Positions 1-7,657 of a DNA stretch of 64,000 nt are shown here, one piece after another. The notes beneath the pieces were generated by a model. The model saw only the letters and a list, made by a program, of their open reading frames with translations. It made no database searches and had not been told where the DNA came from. This stretch comes from Williamsia deligens (GTDB lineage: Bacteria; Actinomycetota; Actinomycetes; Mycobacteriales; Mycobacteriaceae), in assembly GCF_024171765.1 (NCBI RefSeq), contig NZ_JAMTCI010000005.1, forward strand, positions 1 through 64,000, written 5' to 3'. The position numbers were made by a program, and so were the translations under genes. How positions within the stretch are numbered: the stretch's first letter is position 1; the number at the start of each line of letters is the position of its first letter.

Positions 1-37
1 CGATCTCGGTGGTTGTGGTGGGTGATTGAGCGGTGGG

Positions 38-652
38 TTAGCCGATGCGGTTGAGTGCGTCGTTGACCGCGTCGGCGGTGATGTCGACGGGTGCGTCTAG
101 TTCCGCGATGCGACGCCACGCGTCGATGGCGTGGCTGGTGAACTCGACGAACGCGGCGGACCGGGCGGCGGACCAGGCGGCGGACCGGGCGGCGGACCGG
201 GCAGCGGACCGGGCAGCGGACGCCTCCCATGCGAACGGCACCTCACCGATCGCCGACTGCCGATGCAGATCGGCGATCCGCTCGATCGCCACCCGACCGT
301 CCGCATCGGCGTACTGCACGACACCCCACTCGGGGTTCGTCAACACCCCCGCGATCCACAGGGCGTGCACCGCGTCCGAAACGCCCGCCGTACCAACCGT
401 GCGCCACCCCAGGTTCAGCACCAGCACCGAATTGTCCGGCGACAGGAACCCGTCTGCGTCGGCGAGGTAGTCGTTGCAGCCCTGCACCAGCGACGCCAGT
501 GGGCGGGCGGAGCACTCGGGGTAGTCGGTGATCTGCGTGTCGCCGTTGATGTAGCTGACGACGTTCATCGCGCAGCCCTTCCCGCTGCCGGGTTGGTGTG
601 ACCCCTTCGCAAGACGCAGGGGGTGGGTGATGCGGTCCAGGTCGAGCGTCAT
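38..652 (-). CDS. Hypothetical element-borne protein with an SAAR repeat
   Basis: A 204-residue protein of unknown function. The ATG at 652 has a GAAGGA ribosome site about 8 bases upstream; an internal ATG at residue 29 (MNVVSYINGD) is an alternative start. The middle is an ordinary folded-looking sequence with several Trp and Asp residues. Around residues 143-167 it carries a short SAAR/SAAW tetrapeptide repeat encoded by a 12-bp tandem repeat. It is probably the fourth gene of the leftward operon, separated from the gene before it by a 147-base gap with two hairpins. No catalytic motif is visible and I do not recognise the family. Confidence 0.6.
   Translation of the reverse strand: MTLDLDRITHPLRLAKGSHQPGSGKGCAMNVVSYINGDTQITDYPECSARPLASLVQGCNDYLADADGFLSPDNSVLVLNLGWRTVGTAGVSDAVHALWIAGVLTNPEWGVVQYADADGRVAIERIADLHRQSAIGEVPFAWEASAARSAARSAARSAAWSAARSAAFVEFTSHAIDAWRRIAELDAPVDITADAVNDALNRIG
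156..221. repeat. 12-bp tandem repeat (about 5.5 copies) inside the first gene
   Basis: The unit GCGGACCGGGCG repeats in register with few changes from 156 to 221. The length is a multiple of three, so on the minus strand it adds four-residue SAAR/SAAW units and copy-number change would not shift the frame. Confidence 0.8.
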
Positions 653-799
653 GGCGTGTCCTTCGGTTGGGTCTCGATGTGGTGGTGGGTGATGGCCCGC
701 CGCCCCGAACGGGGGACGAGGCGGCGGGCCGTGCCCGGGACACGGGTCTCGGGCGCTCCGCCCCGCGGGCGGCTTCCTCCATCCGCCCGCGGGGGAGAG
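653..799. other. Intergenic gap with two strong hairpins
   Basis: Two perfect inverted repeats lie here: an 11-bp stem at 694-704/720-730 and an 11-bp stem at 762-772/783-793. Both lie downstream of the 800-997 gene in the minus direction. Neither is followed by a T-run on either strand, so they may be attenuating or protective RNA hairpins but are not convincing intrinsic terminators. Confidence 0.5.
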
Positions 800-997
800 T
801 CAGGGGCCGAGACGGTCCGCGTGGTCGGCGACGGCAGTGAACGCGGCAGCGATCGCGCGCGCCTCGGCCGCGGTGAAGAGGTAGGTGGTGCGCGCCAGCG
901 CGCGGGTGTTGAAGCGCACCCGGTGAGGGGCCGCAACGTCAGCGACCTCCAGCGAGTTCTGAATCGATTGCGCGGCGGCGAAGTCGAGGGTGTTCAC
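800..997 (-). CDS. Small hypothetical protein of the element's leftward operon
   Basis: A 65-residue, mostly helical-looking protein (LFTAAEARAIAAAFTAVADH) of unknown function. Its GTG start at 997 overlaps the stop of the preceding gene (GTGA), so it is probably translationally coupled. Small coupled genes like this are usual beside the Cro gene of actinophages. Confidence 0.55.
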   Translation of the reverse strand: MNTLDFAAAQSIQNSLEVADVAAPHRVRFNTRALARTTYLFTAAEARAIAAAFTAVADHADRLGP

Positions 998-1149
998 GAC
1001 ACGTCACCGCGGGCGTTAACCGGCCGGACCCACACGCGACGCAGCAACGCGGCCTGCTTCTCGGTGAGGGGAGGCGCGGTCGCGGCCATCTCCCTCGCGA
1101 TGCGCTGCACCTCGCGGCGGCGCTCGTCGTCGTTCCGGCAGATGGTCAT
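994..1149 (-). CDS. 51-residue hypothetical protein between the Cro-like gene and the next small gene
   Basis: Reading the minus strand from the ATG at 1149 gives a 51-residue Arg-rich protein starting MTICRNDDERRREVQRIARE and containing LTEKQAALLRRVW. Its ATG overlaps the stop of the HTH gene (ATGA) and its stop overlaps the start of the next gene (GTGA). This chain of four-base overlaps is the main reason to call such a short gene. The function is unknown; I infer a small phage-type accessory protein. Confidence 0.6.
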   Translation of the reverse strand: MTICRNDDERRREVQRIAREMAATAPPLTEKQAALLRRVWVRPVNARGDVS

Positions 1150-1418
1150 GCGGGCACCTGTTCGGCGGTGGCCGTGGCATTCGGGTTCGCCAGAAGCGCT
1201 CGGTAGTCGACGATCTGCAACTGCGCGAGAAGCGCTGAGTAGAACTCAGCGCTGACGCGGCGCGAGTGCCCTGTCTCGATCTTCGTGATGTACGACCGGT
1301 CGACGCCCAGAGCGTCCGCCAACTCCGCCGTCTTGCGTCCCCGCGCTTCGCGGATGACGCGGCAGGCGAACCCCTGGATCTCGACAGCGGAGGCGCGCCC
1401 CGTTCGTGCTGTGGTCAT
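1146..1418 (-). CDS. XRE-family helix-turn-helix regulator (Cro-like or excision-side)
   Basis: A 90-residue protein from the ATG at 1418. A GTG at 1436 would add six residues. The helix-turn-helix is clear: ELADALGVDRSYITKIETG, about residues 32-50. It is the first gene of the leftward operon and diverges from the repressor-like gene at 1595, so it is likely the Cro-type or early-side regulator of the element. A minus-strand promoter ends so close to the ATG that the transcript is probably leaderless, and no ribosome site is seen. Confidence 0.75.
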   Translation of the reverse strand: MTTARTGRASAVEIQGFACRVIREARGRKTAELADALGVDRSYITKIETGHSRRVSAEFYSALLAQLQIVDYRALLANPNATATAEQVPA

Positions 1419-1425
1419 GTTGTCA

Positions 1426-1455
1426 AAGATAGTCACAGCTAGTCACACACGTCAA
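1426..1455 (-). promoter_or_regulatory. Leftward early promoter with a paired 8-bp direct repeat
   Basis: On the minus strand TTGACG (1455-1450) and TATCTT (1431-1426) are separated by 18 bases. The predicted start falls on or next to the ATG at 1418. Two direct repeats, TAGTCACA at 1430-1437 and 1440-1447, lie between the -35 and -10 boxes with a 10-bp period, i.e. on one face of the helix, as expected for operator half-sites. Confidence 0.5.
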
Positions 1456-1464
1456 CAGGTGTGC

Positions 1465-1570
1465 CTAGGAACATCTAAAGGTATGGCTAGCTGTGCTTAT
1501 GCGCGCAACGTTGGTGGTAGAAGCCACGAGTTACACGCGTGTAAGTGACTAGGCCGGACTAGATGTTCCT
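1465..1570. promoter_or_regulatory. Lysogeny switch region with a palindrome and a wide inverted repeat
   Basis: Between the divergent regulators there is a perfect 14-bp palindrome, TTACACGCGTGTAA, at 1531-1544. There is also an 11-bp inverted pair: AGGAACATCTA at 1467-1477 and TAGATGTTCCT at 1560-1570. I infer operators for the two HTH proteins, possibly with looping between the outer pair. A clear rightward promoter could not be picked out. Confidence 0.5.
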
Positions 1571-1594
1571 GGTGATGACTGACAAGCTTTCGAC

Positions 1595-2293
1595 GTGACT
1601 AACGCGGAGGACAGCGACGAGCGGTGGCGGGAGCGAGTGGCGACCGCCGTCGTGCGTCGTCGCCTGGAGAAGGGCCTGAGCAAAGAGGCCGCGGCTACCG
1701 CGGCTGGCATCAGCTCGATCACGTGGAAGCGCGTGGAGGACGCTCTACCCGTCCGCGACATCAAGCTGCGCAGTGTCGAAGAGGCCCTCGGCTGGCAGCA
1801 AGGGACCGTCGAGCGAATCGGTGATGGACTCGCAGATGCGCGTGGCGAGAGCTTGGGCCACGACACCGCCTATCAGTGGCAGGAACGGCTACAAGAGGAC
1901 GCGTACGACGACGCGATGTCAGACCATGCGGGCGAATCGTCTGACGTGATCCGTGCGCGTGTTGCCAGTTTGGTTGCGGCCACAGTCAAGGCAGCTGGAC
2001 CTGCCGTCGCGGATGACGCGTTCGTCGACGCCGTCACAGCCCAGGTCCTGCGACACGAAAAGCTCTGGATCGGCAACCGGGTGTCGGACCTACCGTTCGA
2101 CGCATGCCTTCAGGTTGCCGACTTCGTGCTGAAGTTCGAGTCCGAACCGCGCGATGATGCGGTCGCAGCCCCTGGCGACCGGCAGTCCGACTACGACCTC
2201 GCCAACCGAGTGGGACCCGGCAAGTCACAAGGCGCACAGCTGCGCGACGCCCAGGACGCGGACGCGGAAGGCCCACAGGACGACGGGTCCTGA
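1595..2293 (+). CDS. XRE-type HTH repressor-like protein
   Basis: A 232-residue protein from a GTG start. The N-terminus carries a lambda-repressor-like helix-turn-helix (LSKEAAATAAGISSITWKRV, about residues 28-47). The long acidic C-terminal part has no recognised motif. It diverges from the Cro-like gene and heads the rightward operon with the ImmA-like protease, the usual place of an immunity repressor. The product is longer than a minimal repressor; the C-terminal 170 residues could be for oligomerisation or sensing, which is an inference. Confidence 0.65.
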   Translation: MTNAEDSDERWRERVATAVVRRRLEKGLSKEAAATAAGISSITWKRVEDALPVRDIKLRSVEEALGWQQGTVERIGDGLADARGESLGHDTAYQWQERLQEDAYDDAMSDHAGESSDVIRARVASLVAATVKAAGPAVADDAFVDAVTAQVLRHEKLWIGNRVSDLPFDACLQVADFVLKFESEPRDDAVAAPGDRQSDYDLANRVGPGKSQGAQLRDAQDADAEGPQDDGS

Positions 2294-2362
2294 TCGAATT
2301 ACAGTCATGTAATTGCTGGTCACGGGCATTTGGTGTCGGTGGGCACACCTACCGTCGGACCC

Positions 2363-2776
2363 ATGTACCACCCATGGCGCGCGGCCCGCGACCGCGCACA
2401 TCTCACCATCGCGTTCCGCGGCGACACCGACTGCCGGCGCGGGCGCATCGAGGGCGACACCATCGAGATCGCCGACCGCCAGTTGCAGGCGGAACGGCGC
2501 TGCACGCTGACCCACGAGCTGGTGCACGACGAGCGCCGTGTGTTCCCTCGCGATTCAGTGCTCCGTGCACGCGAGGAGGTGACGGTCGAGCGGATCGCGG
2601 CCCGCCGCCTGGTCGCGCTCGAGCAACTCGTCGACGTACTGCGGTGGACACGGGACACCGCGGAGGCCGCGGACGAGCTGTGGGTCGACATGCCCATGTT
2701 CCTCGCACTGGTGGCATCACTGAGCGACGACGAGCGGGCGTGGATCGACGAGCAGCTCGAGGGGGATGCAGCGTGA
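2363..2776 (+). CDS. ImmA/IrrE-family metallopeptidase-like protein
   Basis: About 137 residues from the ATG at 2363 (MYHPWRAARD), preferred over upstream TTG/GTG codons because this N-terminus is typical of the actinophage proteins I recall. The zinc motif HExxH is present as THELVHDER near residue 50, and a downstream REEVTVERIAARRLV resembles the third-ligand helix. Proteins of this family cleave phage or ICE repressors to trigger induction. The position directly after the repressor gene fits that role. The start of the next gene overlaps its stop (GTGA). Confidence 0.75.
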   Translation: MYHPWRAARDRAHLTIAFRGDTDCRRGRIEGDTIEIADRQLQAERRCTLTHELVHDERRVFPRDSVLRAREEVTVERIAARRLVALEQLVDVLRWTRDTAEAADELWVDMPMFLALVASLSDDERAWIDEQLEGDAA

Positions 2777-3009
2777 CCGACGAGGACCGCCGCATTCTGG
2801 AGTTCGAGCGGCTGTGGTGGCGGACGCCGGGGGCCAAAGAAAACGCGATCCGAGAACAGTTCGGTTTGTCACCAACGCGGTATTACCAGCGTCTGAACCA
2901 CCTTCTGTCGACCCACGAAGCATTACAGTTCGACCCAATACAGACAAACCGGCTGCGACGCATCCGCTCTGCACGCCAGGACGCATCAGACAGGACCTCA
3001 GTTCAGTGA
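2773..3009 (+). CDS. DUF3263 small protein
   Basis: A 78-residue protein from the GTG at 2773, overlapping the protease stop by four bases. The sequence ILEFERLWWRTPGAKENAIR followed by LSPTRYYQRLNHLL and a basic LRRIRSARQ tail matches the DUF3263 family as I know it from actinobacteria and their phages. The family has a helical, possibly DNA-binding fold, and its role is not established. It sits in the lysogeny operon. Confidence 0.75.
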   Translation: MTDEDRRILEFERLWWRTPGAKENAIREQFGLSPTRYYQRLNHLLSTHEALQFDPIQTNRLRRIRSARQDASDRTSVQ

Positions 3010-3491
3010 CACAGCCTGATCCCGCGAAGCGCAGCATCTTCGGCCAAGCCCGCGACAACGCGCGCGACAACACCCGTTCGATCAAGACCGTCATGAAGCG
3101 TCCCGGGTCTGGGGCGTTCCTTCTGACGGTCGTCTTCCTCCTCGCCACATTCGTCGTCGCAGTTCTCATCCCGATCAGCTACAACGGCGTGGACTGCGGG
3201 CCATGGATTGCCAACGACAACAGCTCTGCAGATGTAGTGGACGCCAACCAAAACCTTCGAGCCGCTCAAAACGATTTGGGTTATGCCCTCTCGTCCAGCT
3301 CGGATTACTTCCCGTCGTCGTCCCCGAACACCACATACGCAGCAGATGGATGCATCTCCGCACGGCACAACTACACCCCCGCAATCGCGGTGCTCGCCGT
3401 ATTGACGGTCATCTGCTTCGCGATCGGAGTCCTGAAGCGGTATCAACCGCGTCGCGACGGGCCGTCCGACGCGGCTGCGGCAGGGCAGTAG
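3006..3491 (+). CDS. Two-helix membrane protein of the lysogeny operon
   Basis: A 161-residue protein from the GTG at 3006, again coupled by GTGA. A basic N-terminus is followed by a membrane helix (AFLLTVVFLLATFVVAVLIP, about residues 38-57), a Ser/Asn-rich extracytoplasmic loop with two Cys, and a second helix (AIAVLAVLTVICFAIGVL) before a short basic tail. Prophage membrane proteins expressed with the repressor often act in superinfection exclusion or lysogenic conversion. That is an inference from position only. It converges on the integrase gene with four bases between. Confidence 0.6.
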   Translation: MTQPDPAKRSIFGQARDNARDNTRSIKTVMKRPGSGAFLLTVVFLLATFVVAVLIPISYNGVDCGPWIANDNSSADVVDANQNLRAAQNDLGYALSSSSDYFPSSSPNTTYAADGCISARHNYTPAIAVLAVLTVICFAIGVLKRYQPRRDGPSDAAAAGQ

Positions 3492-3495
3492 GCCC

Positions 3496-4893
3496 TCACT
3501 GCACCCATTCGATCGACACGTCGTCGGGCTCGAAGACGCCGGGCCCGACTGCTTTCGTGGGGTTGATCGTGACGGTGGCGACTGCTCGGATGAGCGCGCG
3601 GCGGTCCACGAGCGGCATCACGGACCACTGTTCGCGCGCTTGCGGGCCCGCGACCGCGGCGACGATGGGGTGGCGGTGGCCGGCGGATGCGCGACGCTGC
3701 GCCGCAGCGATCTGCGGCAACAGTCGGGCCTCAACCCGGGCGAGCGCGGCCGCCGACAGCGACCCGTCCGCCGCCTGGTCGACGAAGGCGTCCAGGCGTT
3801 CGCGCAGCGATCGCGCCTCCGCGAGCGCTTCGGTAACCACCGGGTCGGTCGGTGCCACCGCGGCGGGATCGAGTGTCTCGAGGCGAGCGAGGACCACCTC
3901 GACGACGAGCTCGTCCACCCACTCCGACCGCCGAGACACACAGCTATGCGCCTCGCACATGTATCGCGGTGTGGGGCGCGACGGTGCGGCGGTGAACCGC
4001 ATGACGGCACCACATACCCCGCAGCAGGCGATCCCCGTCAGCAGGTGTCGCGCGGTCGGGTCGTTGCACGTCGACCGGGCAGGGTCGGTAAGGATCGCGC
4101 GCAGCCGCTCGTGGTGCTCGATGCTGATCAGCGGCTCCCAGTTGCCATCACCCACCACCTGGCCCTGATGCTGGCGCTTCCCGGCGTACGACGGCGACAG
4201 CAGCATGACGCGCATCCGCTGCGGCACCCACGGCGCCGGGACGGGGGGCCCCGATCGGTGGGGCCGCGGGATACCGCGGGCGGTGAAGTCGCGGCTGATC
4301 GACCACAACGATTCGCCGTCGAACACCCGCCGGATCGCCTCGAGGACCAGTGGCGCGTACTGCGGGTGCGGCTCCCACGTGACGGTCCGGCCGGTGTCGG
4401 GGTCACGCTGCACGCGGTAGCCGAACGGAGGGCGTCCCGCAGGTCGGCCGGCGGCGGCGGCCGCCCGCTTCCCGCGGAGTACTCGAGTCCGGATCTGCTC
4501 TGCCTCCTTCTCCGCGAGGAGGGCGTCGAGTCCGGTTCCGAACCGGTCGTCGCCGTCGGCGAGGTCGTACAGGCGGCCGGAGTAGCACCAGTGGACGCCC
4601 CGCACGGTGCACAGGTCGCGCAGCTGCACGTAGGCGGCGAGGTCGCGCTGCGCGCGCGAGGCCTCCCAAGTGACGAGGACGTCGCCGGCGGTGAGTACCT
4701 CGGCGAGCCGTTGGTACGCGGGCCGGTCCTTCCCGGACCAACGCGACGCGCCGATGTCGTTGTCGCACAACACCTCGGCCACATCCCACCCGCGTTGTTC
4801 GCAGATGGCGCGGCACTCACGCTCCTGGTCGTCGGTGGAGGTGGACCGGCCGGACTGGTCGTTGGACACCCGGGTGTAGATGATCGCGCGCAT
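3496..4893 (-). CDS. int: Large serine integrase
   Basis: A 465-residue site-specific recombinase. The N-terminal resolvase domain begins MRAIIYTRVS, with the nucleophile Ser10 and Arg8, and continues through DNDIGASRWSGKDRPAYQRL and TWEASRAQRDL. A recombinase domain (GRPPFGYRV, about residue 153 on), a zinc-ribbon region with CCGVCG and CEAHSC, and a C-terminal coiled-coil-like helix follow. It would join attP and attB by double-strand cleavage and 180-degree rotation. The gene ends the element and its start lies within about 35 bases of the host junction, the usual place of attP for this class. I see no excisionase (RDF) that I can identify. Confidence 0.93.
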   Translation of the reverse strand: MRAIIYTRVSNDQSGRSTSTDDQERECRAICEQRGWDVAEVLCDNDIGASRWSGKDRPAYQRLAEVLTAGDVLVTWEASRAQRDLAAYVQLRDLCTVRGVHWCYSGRLYDLADGDDRFGTGLDALLAEKEAEQIRTRVLRGKRAAAAAGRPAGRPPFGYRVQRDPDTGRTVTWEPHPQYAPLVLEAIRRVFDGESLWSISRDFTARGIPRPHRSGPPVPAPWVPQRMRVMLLSPSYAGKRQHQGQVVGDGNWEPLISIEHHERLRAILTDPARSTCNDPTARHLLTGIACCGVCGAVMRFTAAPSRPTPRYMCEAHSCVSRRSEWVDELVVEVVLARLETLDPAAVAPTDPVVTEALAEARSLRERLDAFVDQAADGSLSAAALARVEARLLPQIAAAQRRASAGHRHPIVAAVAGPQAREQWSVMPLVDRRALIRAVATVTINPTKAVGPGVFEPDDVSIEWVQ

Positions 4894-4935
4894 GTCACGA
4901 GTGTAGGTACCCCTTCTGACAATTGTCTTCGATCA
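4894..4935. other. Probable attachment-site junction (attL or attR)
   Basis: The host reading frame leaves family-like sequence at the GQMIE codons (about 4928-4942) and the integrase ATG is at 4893, so the recombined half-sites must lie between. A perfect palindrome GACAATTGTC sits at 4918-4927 and could be near the crossover, since serine integrase sites are imperfect inverted repeats around a two-base core. The core cannot be fixed without the other end of the element. Confidence 0.5.
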
Positions 4936-5923
4936 TCTGGCCGTTGCCGACGATCATCGCCACGTGGCCGGACCACACAGCCAGGTCGCCCGGGAGCAGC
5001 TCGCCCCGGTCGACCCGGAAACCGGCCGTGTCCTGGTCCTGGGCGAGGCGGGGGAGCTCCACCCCGGCCTGGCGGTACGCGTACTGGGTCAGCGCACTGC
5101 AGTCGAGTCCCTGGCCCGGGGTGGTGCCGCCCCACGCGTACGGCACGCCGCGTTGCGAGAGTGCGGCGCGGACCGCGGTCGCGGCGCGTTCGTTCGGCGC
5201 GTAGGCCACCGACCCGTCGGGCAACGTGATGGGGACGCGCCCGCCGGGATGTGCGCCGTCGTGGGTTCCCGCCGGCGATGTCGTCGCGCCCGCCGTGCCG
5301 TGGTCACCCCCGCCGGGACGGTGCTCACCCACGGCCCGGCCTCTCGTGGGGTGCGCGCCGCCAGTCCGTGGCGAGGCGGCGGGACGGCGGAGTCGTCCCG
5401 GATCCGGTACGGCGGGGGTGCGGCGCCGCGCCATCGACTGGAGCCGTTGGGTCAGGGCGGTCAGCCTGGCCTGCGCCTGACCGATCACGGTGAGCGCCCG
5501 TTGAAGGTGTGCGACACCGATCGACACCAGTGCGGGCAGACCCGCGGGCGTGGTCGCGGCCGGACCGAGCGCGTCGGCCGCCGCGACGAACGAGTCGAGG
5601 ACTGTCCGCAGGGACCGCGCGGCCTCGGCGACCACCCTGCCCGCCTCGTCGCCGATGTCGGCCACCGCGCGGACGTCGTCGGCCAGTCCACCCACGTGCC
5701 GGCGGTGCTCTCCCACGGTGCGCACCGCGGCGTCCGCGCCGCTGGAGTCCCAGATCGCCGGCACCGCGGAGGTCGCGCGGTCGAGGTCGGTGCCGGCGCG
5801 GTCCAATGCGTCCGCGGCGCACCGCAACTGTGCGATCGGACCGTCGGCCGGGAGGTGCCCGGTCCCCACGGCGTCGAGCAGGGCGCGCAGGGGCGCGGCC
5901 AGCGCGGCCACCGGGCCGATCAC
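4895..5923 (-). CDS. NlpC/P60 peptidoglycan hydrolase, 3' end replaced by the element
   Basis: A 342-residue product. The N-terminal ~170 residues are helical and resemble the substrate-like domains of ESX/WXG-associated proteins. A Pro/Gly-rich linker follows, then an NlpC/P60 domain with the nucleophile Cys275 (LDCSALTQY), His320 (SGHVAMIVG) and the acidic residue of GQMIE (Glu332). The last ten residues (DNCQKGYLHS) are not family-like and come from the inserted element; roughly 25-30 native residues are missing. No classical signal peptide is visible. The gene overlaps its upstream partner by ATGA. Whether the truncated hydrolase still folds is unknown. Confidence 0.8.
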   Translation of the reverse strand: MIGPVAALAAPLRALLDAVGTGHLPADGPIAQLRCAADALDRAGTDLDRATSAVPAIWDSSGADAAVRTVGEHRRHVGGLADDVRAVADIGDEAGRVVAEAARSLRTVLDSFVAAADALGPAATTPAGLPALVSIGVAHLQRALTVIGQAQARLTALTQRLQSMARRRTPAVPDPGRLRRPAASPRTGGAHPTRGRAVGEHRPGGGDHGTAGATTSPAGTHDGAHPGGRVPITLPDGSVAYAPNERAATAVRAALSQRGVPYAWGGTTPGQGLDCSALTQYAYRQAGVELPRLAQDQDTAGFRVDRGELLPGDLAVWSGHVAMIVGNGQMIEDNCQKGYLHS

Positions 5924-6372
5924 GCCGCGGCCCCGGCCGTGCGGAGCGCGTCCGCACCGGACCGGTCCTGCGCGGCATACGCCTGGCGGCTCGCGGCGGT
6001 CGCGGCGCCGATCTGCCGTATCGCGCCGGCGGCGTCGGCGACATCGCGGTGCTGCTCGACGGCGGCGGAGAGCAGGGCCGTGACGAACTGGGCCGCGACG
6101 AGTCCGAGAGCGACCGCCAGCGCGCCCACCGCCTCCTCACCGCCCGACGGCAGCGACGCCAGCGACTCGCCGACGGTGTCGAGCGCGCGGGCGAGGTGGT
6201 CGAGCGCGATCGTCTCGACCGAGACGCCCCCGGAGGCGGGTACCGCGGGCGCGACGGTCTCCGTGACCGGGGTGGGGGAGATGCGGTCGATCACTGAGGG
6301 CGACGGGCCGACGGCGGCGGGCGACGGGCCGACGGCGGCGGGCGCGTCGAGCGGGAGCGGGGTGCTGTCCAT
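5920..6372 (-). CDS. Small helical protein coupled to the NlpC/P60 gene
   Basis: A 150-residue protein with a Pro-rich start containing a duplicated AAVGPSP and then a long Ala-rich helical region of about 100 residues. Its stop overlaps the start of the NlpC/P60 gene (ATGA), so the two are probably made together. The size and helical character recall WXG100- or ESX-type partner proteins, but no WxG motif is present. Function unknown. Confidence 0.65.
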   Translation of the reverse strand: MDSTPLPLDAPAAVGPSPAAVGPSPSVIDRISPTPVTETVAPAVPASGGVSVETIALDHLARALDTVGESLASLPSGGEEAVGALAVALGLVAAQFVTALLSAAVEQHRDVADAAGAIRQIGAATAASRQAYAAQDRSGADALRTAGAAA

Positions 6373-6464
6373 GTCCGTTGGACGCAGACCGCCCCCGCCG
6401 GGTTCCGTCGACCCGGTTCCGTCGACGCGCTCGGCGGCCCCGGAGCCGCCTAGGATCCCTTCGC

Positions 6465-7178
6465 ATGGACGACCTCACTGACGCAGACCGTGAAACCGGG
6501 ACTCCGGTGACCGGGAGTCCGTCGAGCGGGGGATCGACGCCCGGGGCCCCCGCGATCGACGTCACGGTGGTCGACCACCCCCTCGCCCATGCGCGGCTGA
6601 CGACACTGCGGGACCGACGGACCGACAACGCCGCCTTCCGCGGCGCGCTCGCCGACCTCACACAGATGCTCGTCTACGAGGCGCTGACGGACGCGCCCGA
6701 GGCGGACGTCGACATCGAGACCCCGGTCACCGCGACCACCGGGTCGAGGTTGGCGTCCCCGCCGTTGCTGGTGCCGGTGTTGCGCGCCGGCCTCGGCATG
6801 GTGGAGCAGGCCCACGCGATGATCCCCGAGGCGAACGTCGGTTTCGTCGGCATCGCCCGCGACGAGGCCACCCACCAGCCGGTGCCCTACCTCGAGTCGC
6901 TGCCCGAGGACCTGTCCCGCACACCGGTCTTCGTGCTCGACCCGATGCTCGCGACCGGCGGCTCGATGGTCCACACGATCGGTTTGCTGGCAGGTCGTGG
7001 CGCCCGGGACGTCACCGCGGTGTGCGTGGTGGCCGCGCCCGAGGGCATCGCCGCGCTGGCGCAGTGTTCGCCGCCGGTACGACTGGTGACCGCGGCGGTG
7101 GACGACGGACTCAACGACGACGCCTACATCGTCCCCGGCCTCGGTGACGCGGGGGATCGGCAGTTCGGGCCGCGATGA
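6465..7178 (+). CDS. upp: Uracil phosphoribosyltransferase
   Basis: A 237-residue enzyme that makes UMP from uracil and PRPP for pyrimidine salvage. Diagnostic segments are [12 protein letters not shown] and the PRPP-binding loop [14 protein letters not shown]; the C-terminus has [21 protein letters not shown], typical of UPRTases. The ATG at 6465 was chosen because the family-like sequence begins soon after; the first ~35 residues are a Thr/Gly/Pro-rich extension not usual in the family. The NUDIX gene overlaps its stop (ATGA). It matches the upp position next to pmmB and the nucleoside phosphorylase in M. tuberculosis. Confidence 0.95.
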   Translation: MDDLTDADRETGTPVTGSPSSGGSTPGAPAIDVTVVDHPLAHARLTTLRDRRTDNAAFRGALADLTQMLVYEALTDAPEADVDIETPVTATTGSRLASPPLLVPVLRAGLGMVEQAHAMIPEANVGFVGIARDEATHQPVPYLESLPEDLSRTPVFVLDPMLATGGSMVHTIGLLAGRGARDVTAVCVVAAPEGIAALAQCSPPVRLVTAAVDDGLNDDAYIVPGLGDAGDRQFGPR

Positions 7179-7657
7179 CCGACTCCGGCGACGTGTCCCC
7201 GGTGATGGGGGAAGGGACGTTCGGTGTGCGGGCGGCCGCGGTGGTGCGGTCGGGCGACGCCGTGCTGACGTGCGCGCACCGCACGCTGTCGCACGAGTTC
7301 CTCCCCGGCGGCCGTGTCCGGCTCGCCGAGAGCGCCTTCCACGCCTGTGAACGGGAACTGCTCGAGGAGATCGGGGTCCCGCTGCCCGTCGGGCCGATGC
7401 GTCTGATGGTCGAGAACTTCTTCGCGGCGGCGGGTCGGCGGGTGCACGAGTTGCTGTTCTGCTTCGACGTCGACGGGAGCGACCTCGACCTCGAGGACGC
7501 CCGGGGGTGGGAGGTCGACCACACGTTCCGCTGGCGGACCCGTGACGACCTGGGCGCGGGGAACTTCGAGCCACACCCCGTGGTGCCGTTCATGTTCGAC
7601 ACCGGACCGGTCGTGCGGACCCTGGTGCTGCGCGACGGTGAGCTCGTCAGCGCCTAA
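7175..7657 (+). CDS. NUDIX hydrolase
   Basis: A 160-residue protein with a complete NUDIX box: [20 protein letters not shown] followed by IGV, matching GX5EX7REUXEEXGU at about residues 47-69. It should hydrolyse a nucleoside diphosphate linked to another moiety. The substrate cannot be told from sequence. Coupling to upp by ATGA overlap suggests a nucleotide-pool or housekeeping role. It converges with the ABC ATPase gene, overlapping it by four bases. Confidence 0.88.
   Translation: MTDSGDVSPVMGEGTFGVRAAAVVRSGDAVLTCAHRTLSHEFLPGGRVRLAESAFHACERELLEEIGVPLPVGPMRLMVENFFAAAGRRVHELLFCFDVDGSDLDLEDARGWEVDHTFRWRTRDDLGAGNFEPHPVVPFMFDTGPVVRTLVLRDGELVSA

Larger units (their letters stand above)
1..4927. 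mobile_element. Integrase-proximal end of a prophage or integrative element (continues off the left edge)
   Basis: The stretch holds a typical temperate-phage lysogeny block: a serine integrase at the host junction, a repressor with an ImmA-like protease, a divergent Cro-side operon and small overlapping genes. The host NlpC/P60 gene reads normally down to its GQMIE motif and then runs into unrelated sequence ending 2 bases before the integrase start codon region, which marks the junction near 4895-4927. The other attachment site and the structural genes, if any, lie left of the window, so I cannot say whether this is a full phage or a smaller integrative element. Confidence 0.8.

Noticed and set aside
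1-37. A gene start at the left edge
   Set aside because: No start codon or supported frame is seen in these 37 bases on either strand.
694-793. Two hairpins as intrinsic terminators
   Set aside because: The stems are strong, but no T-run follows either one on either strand.
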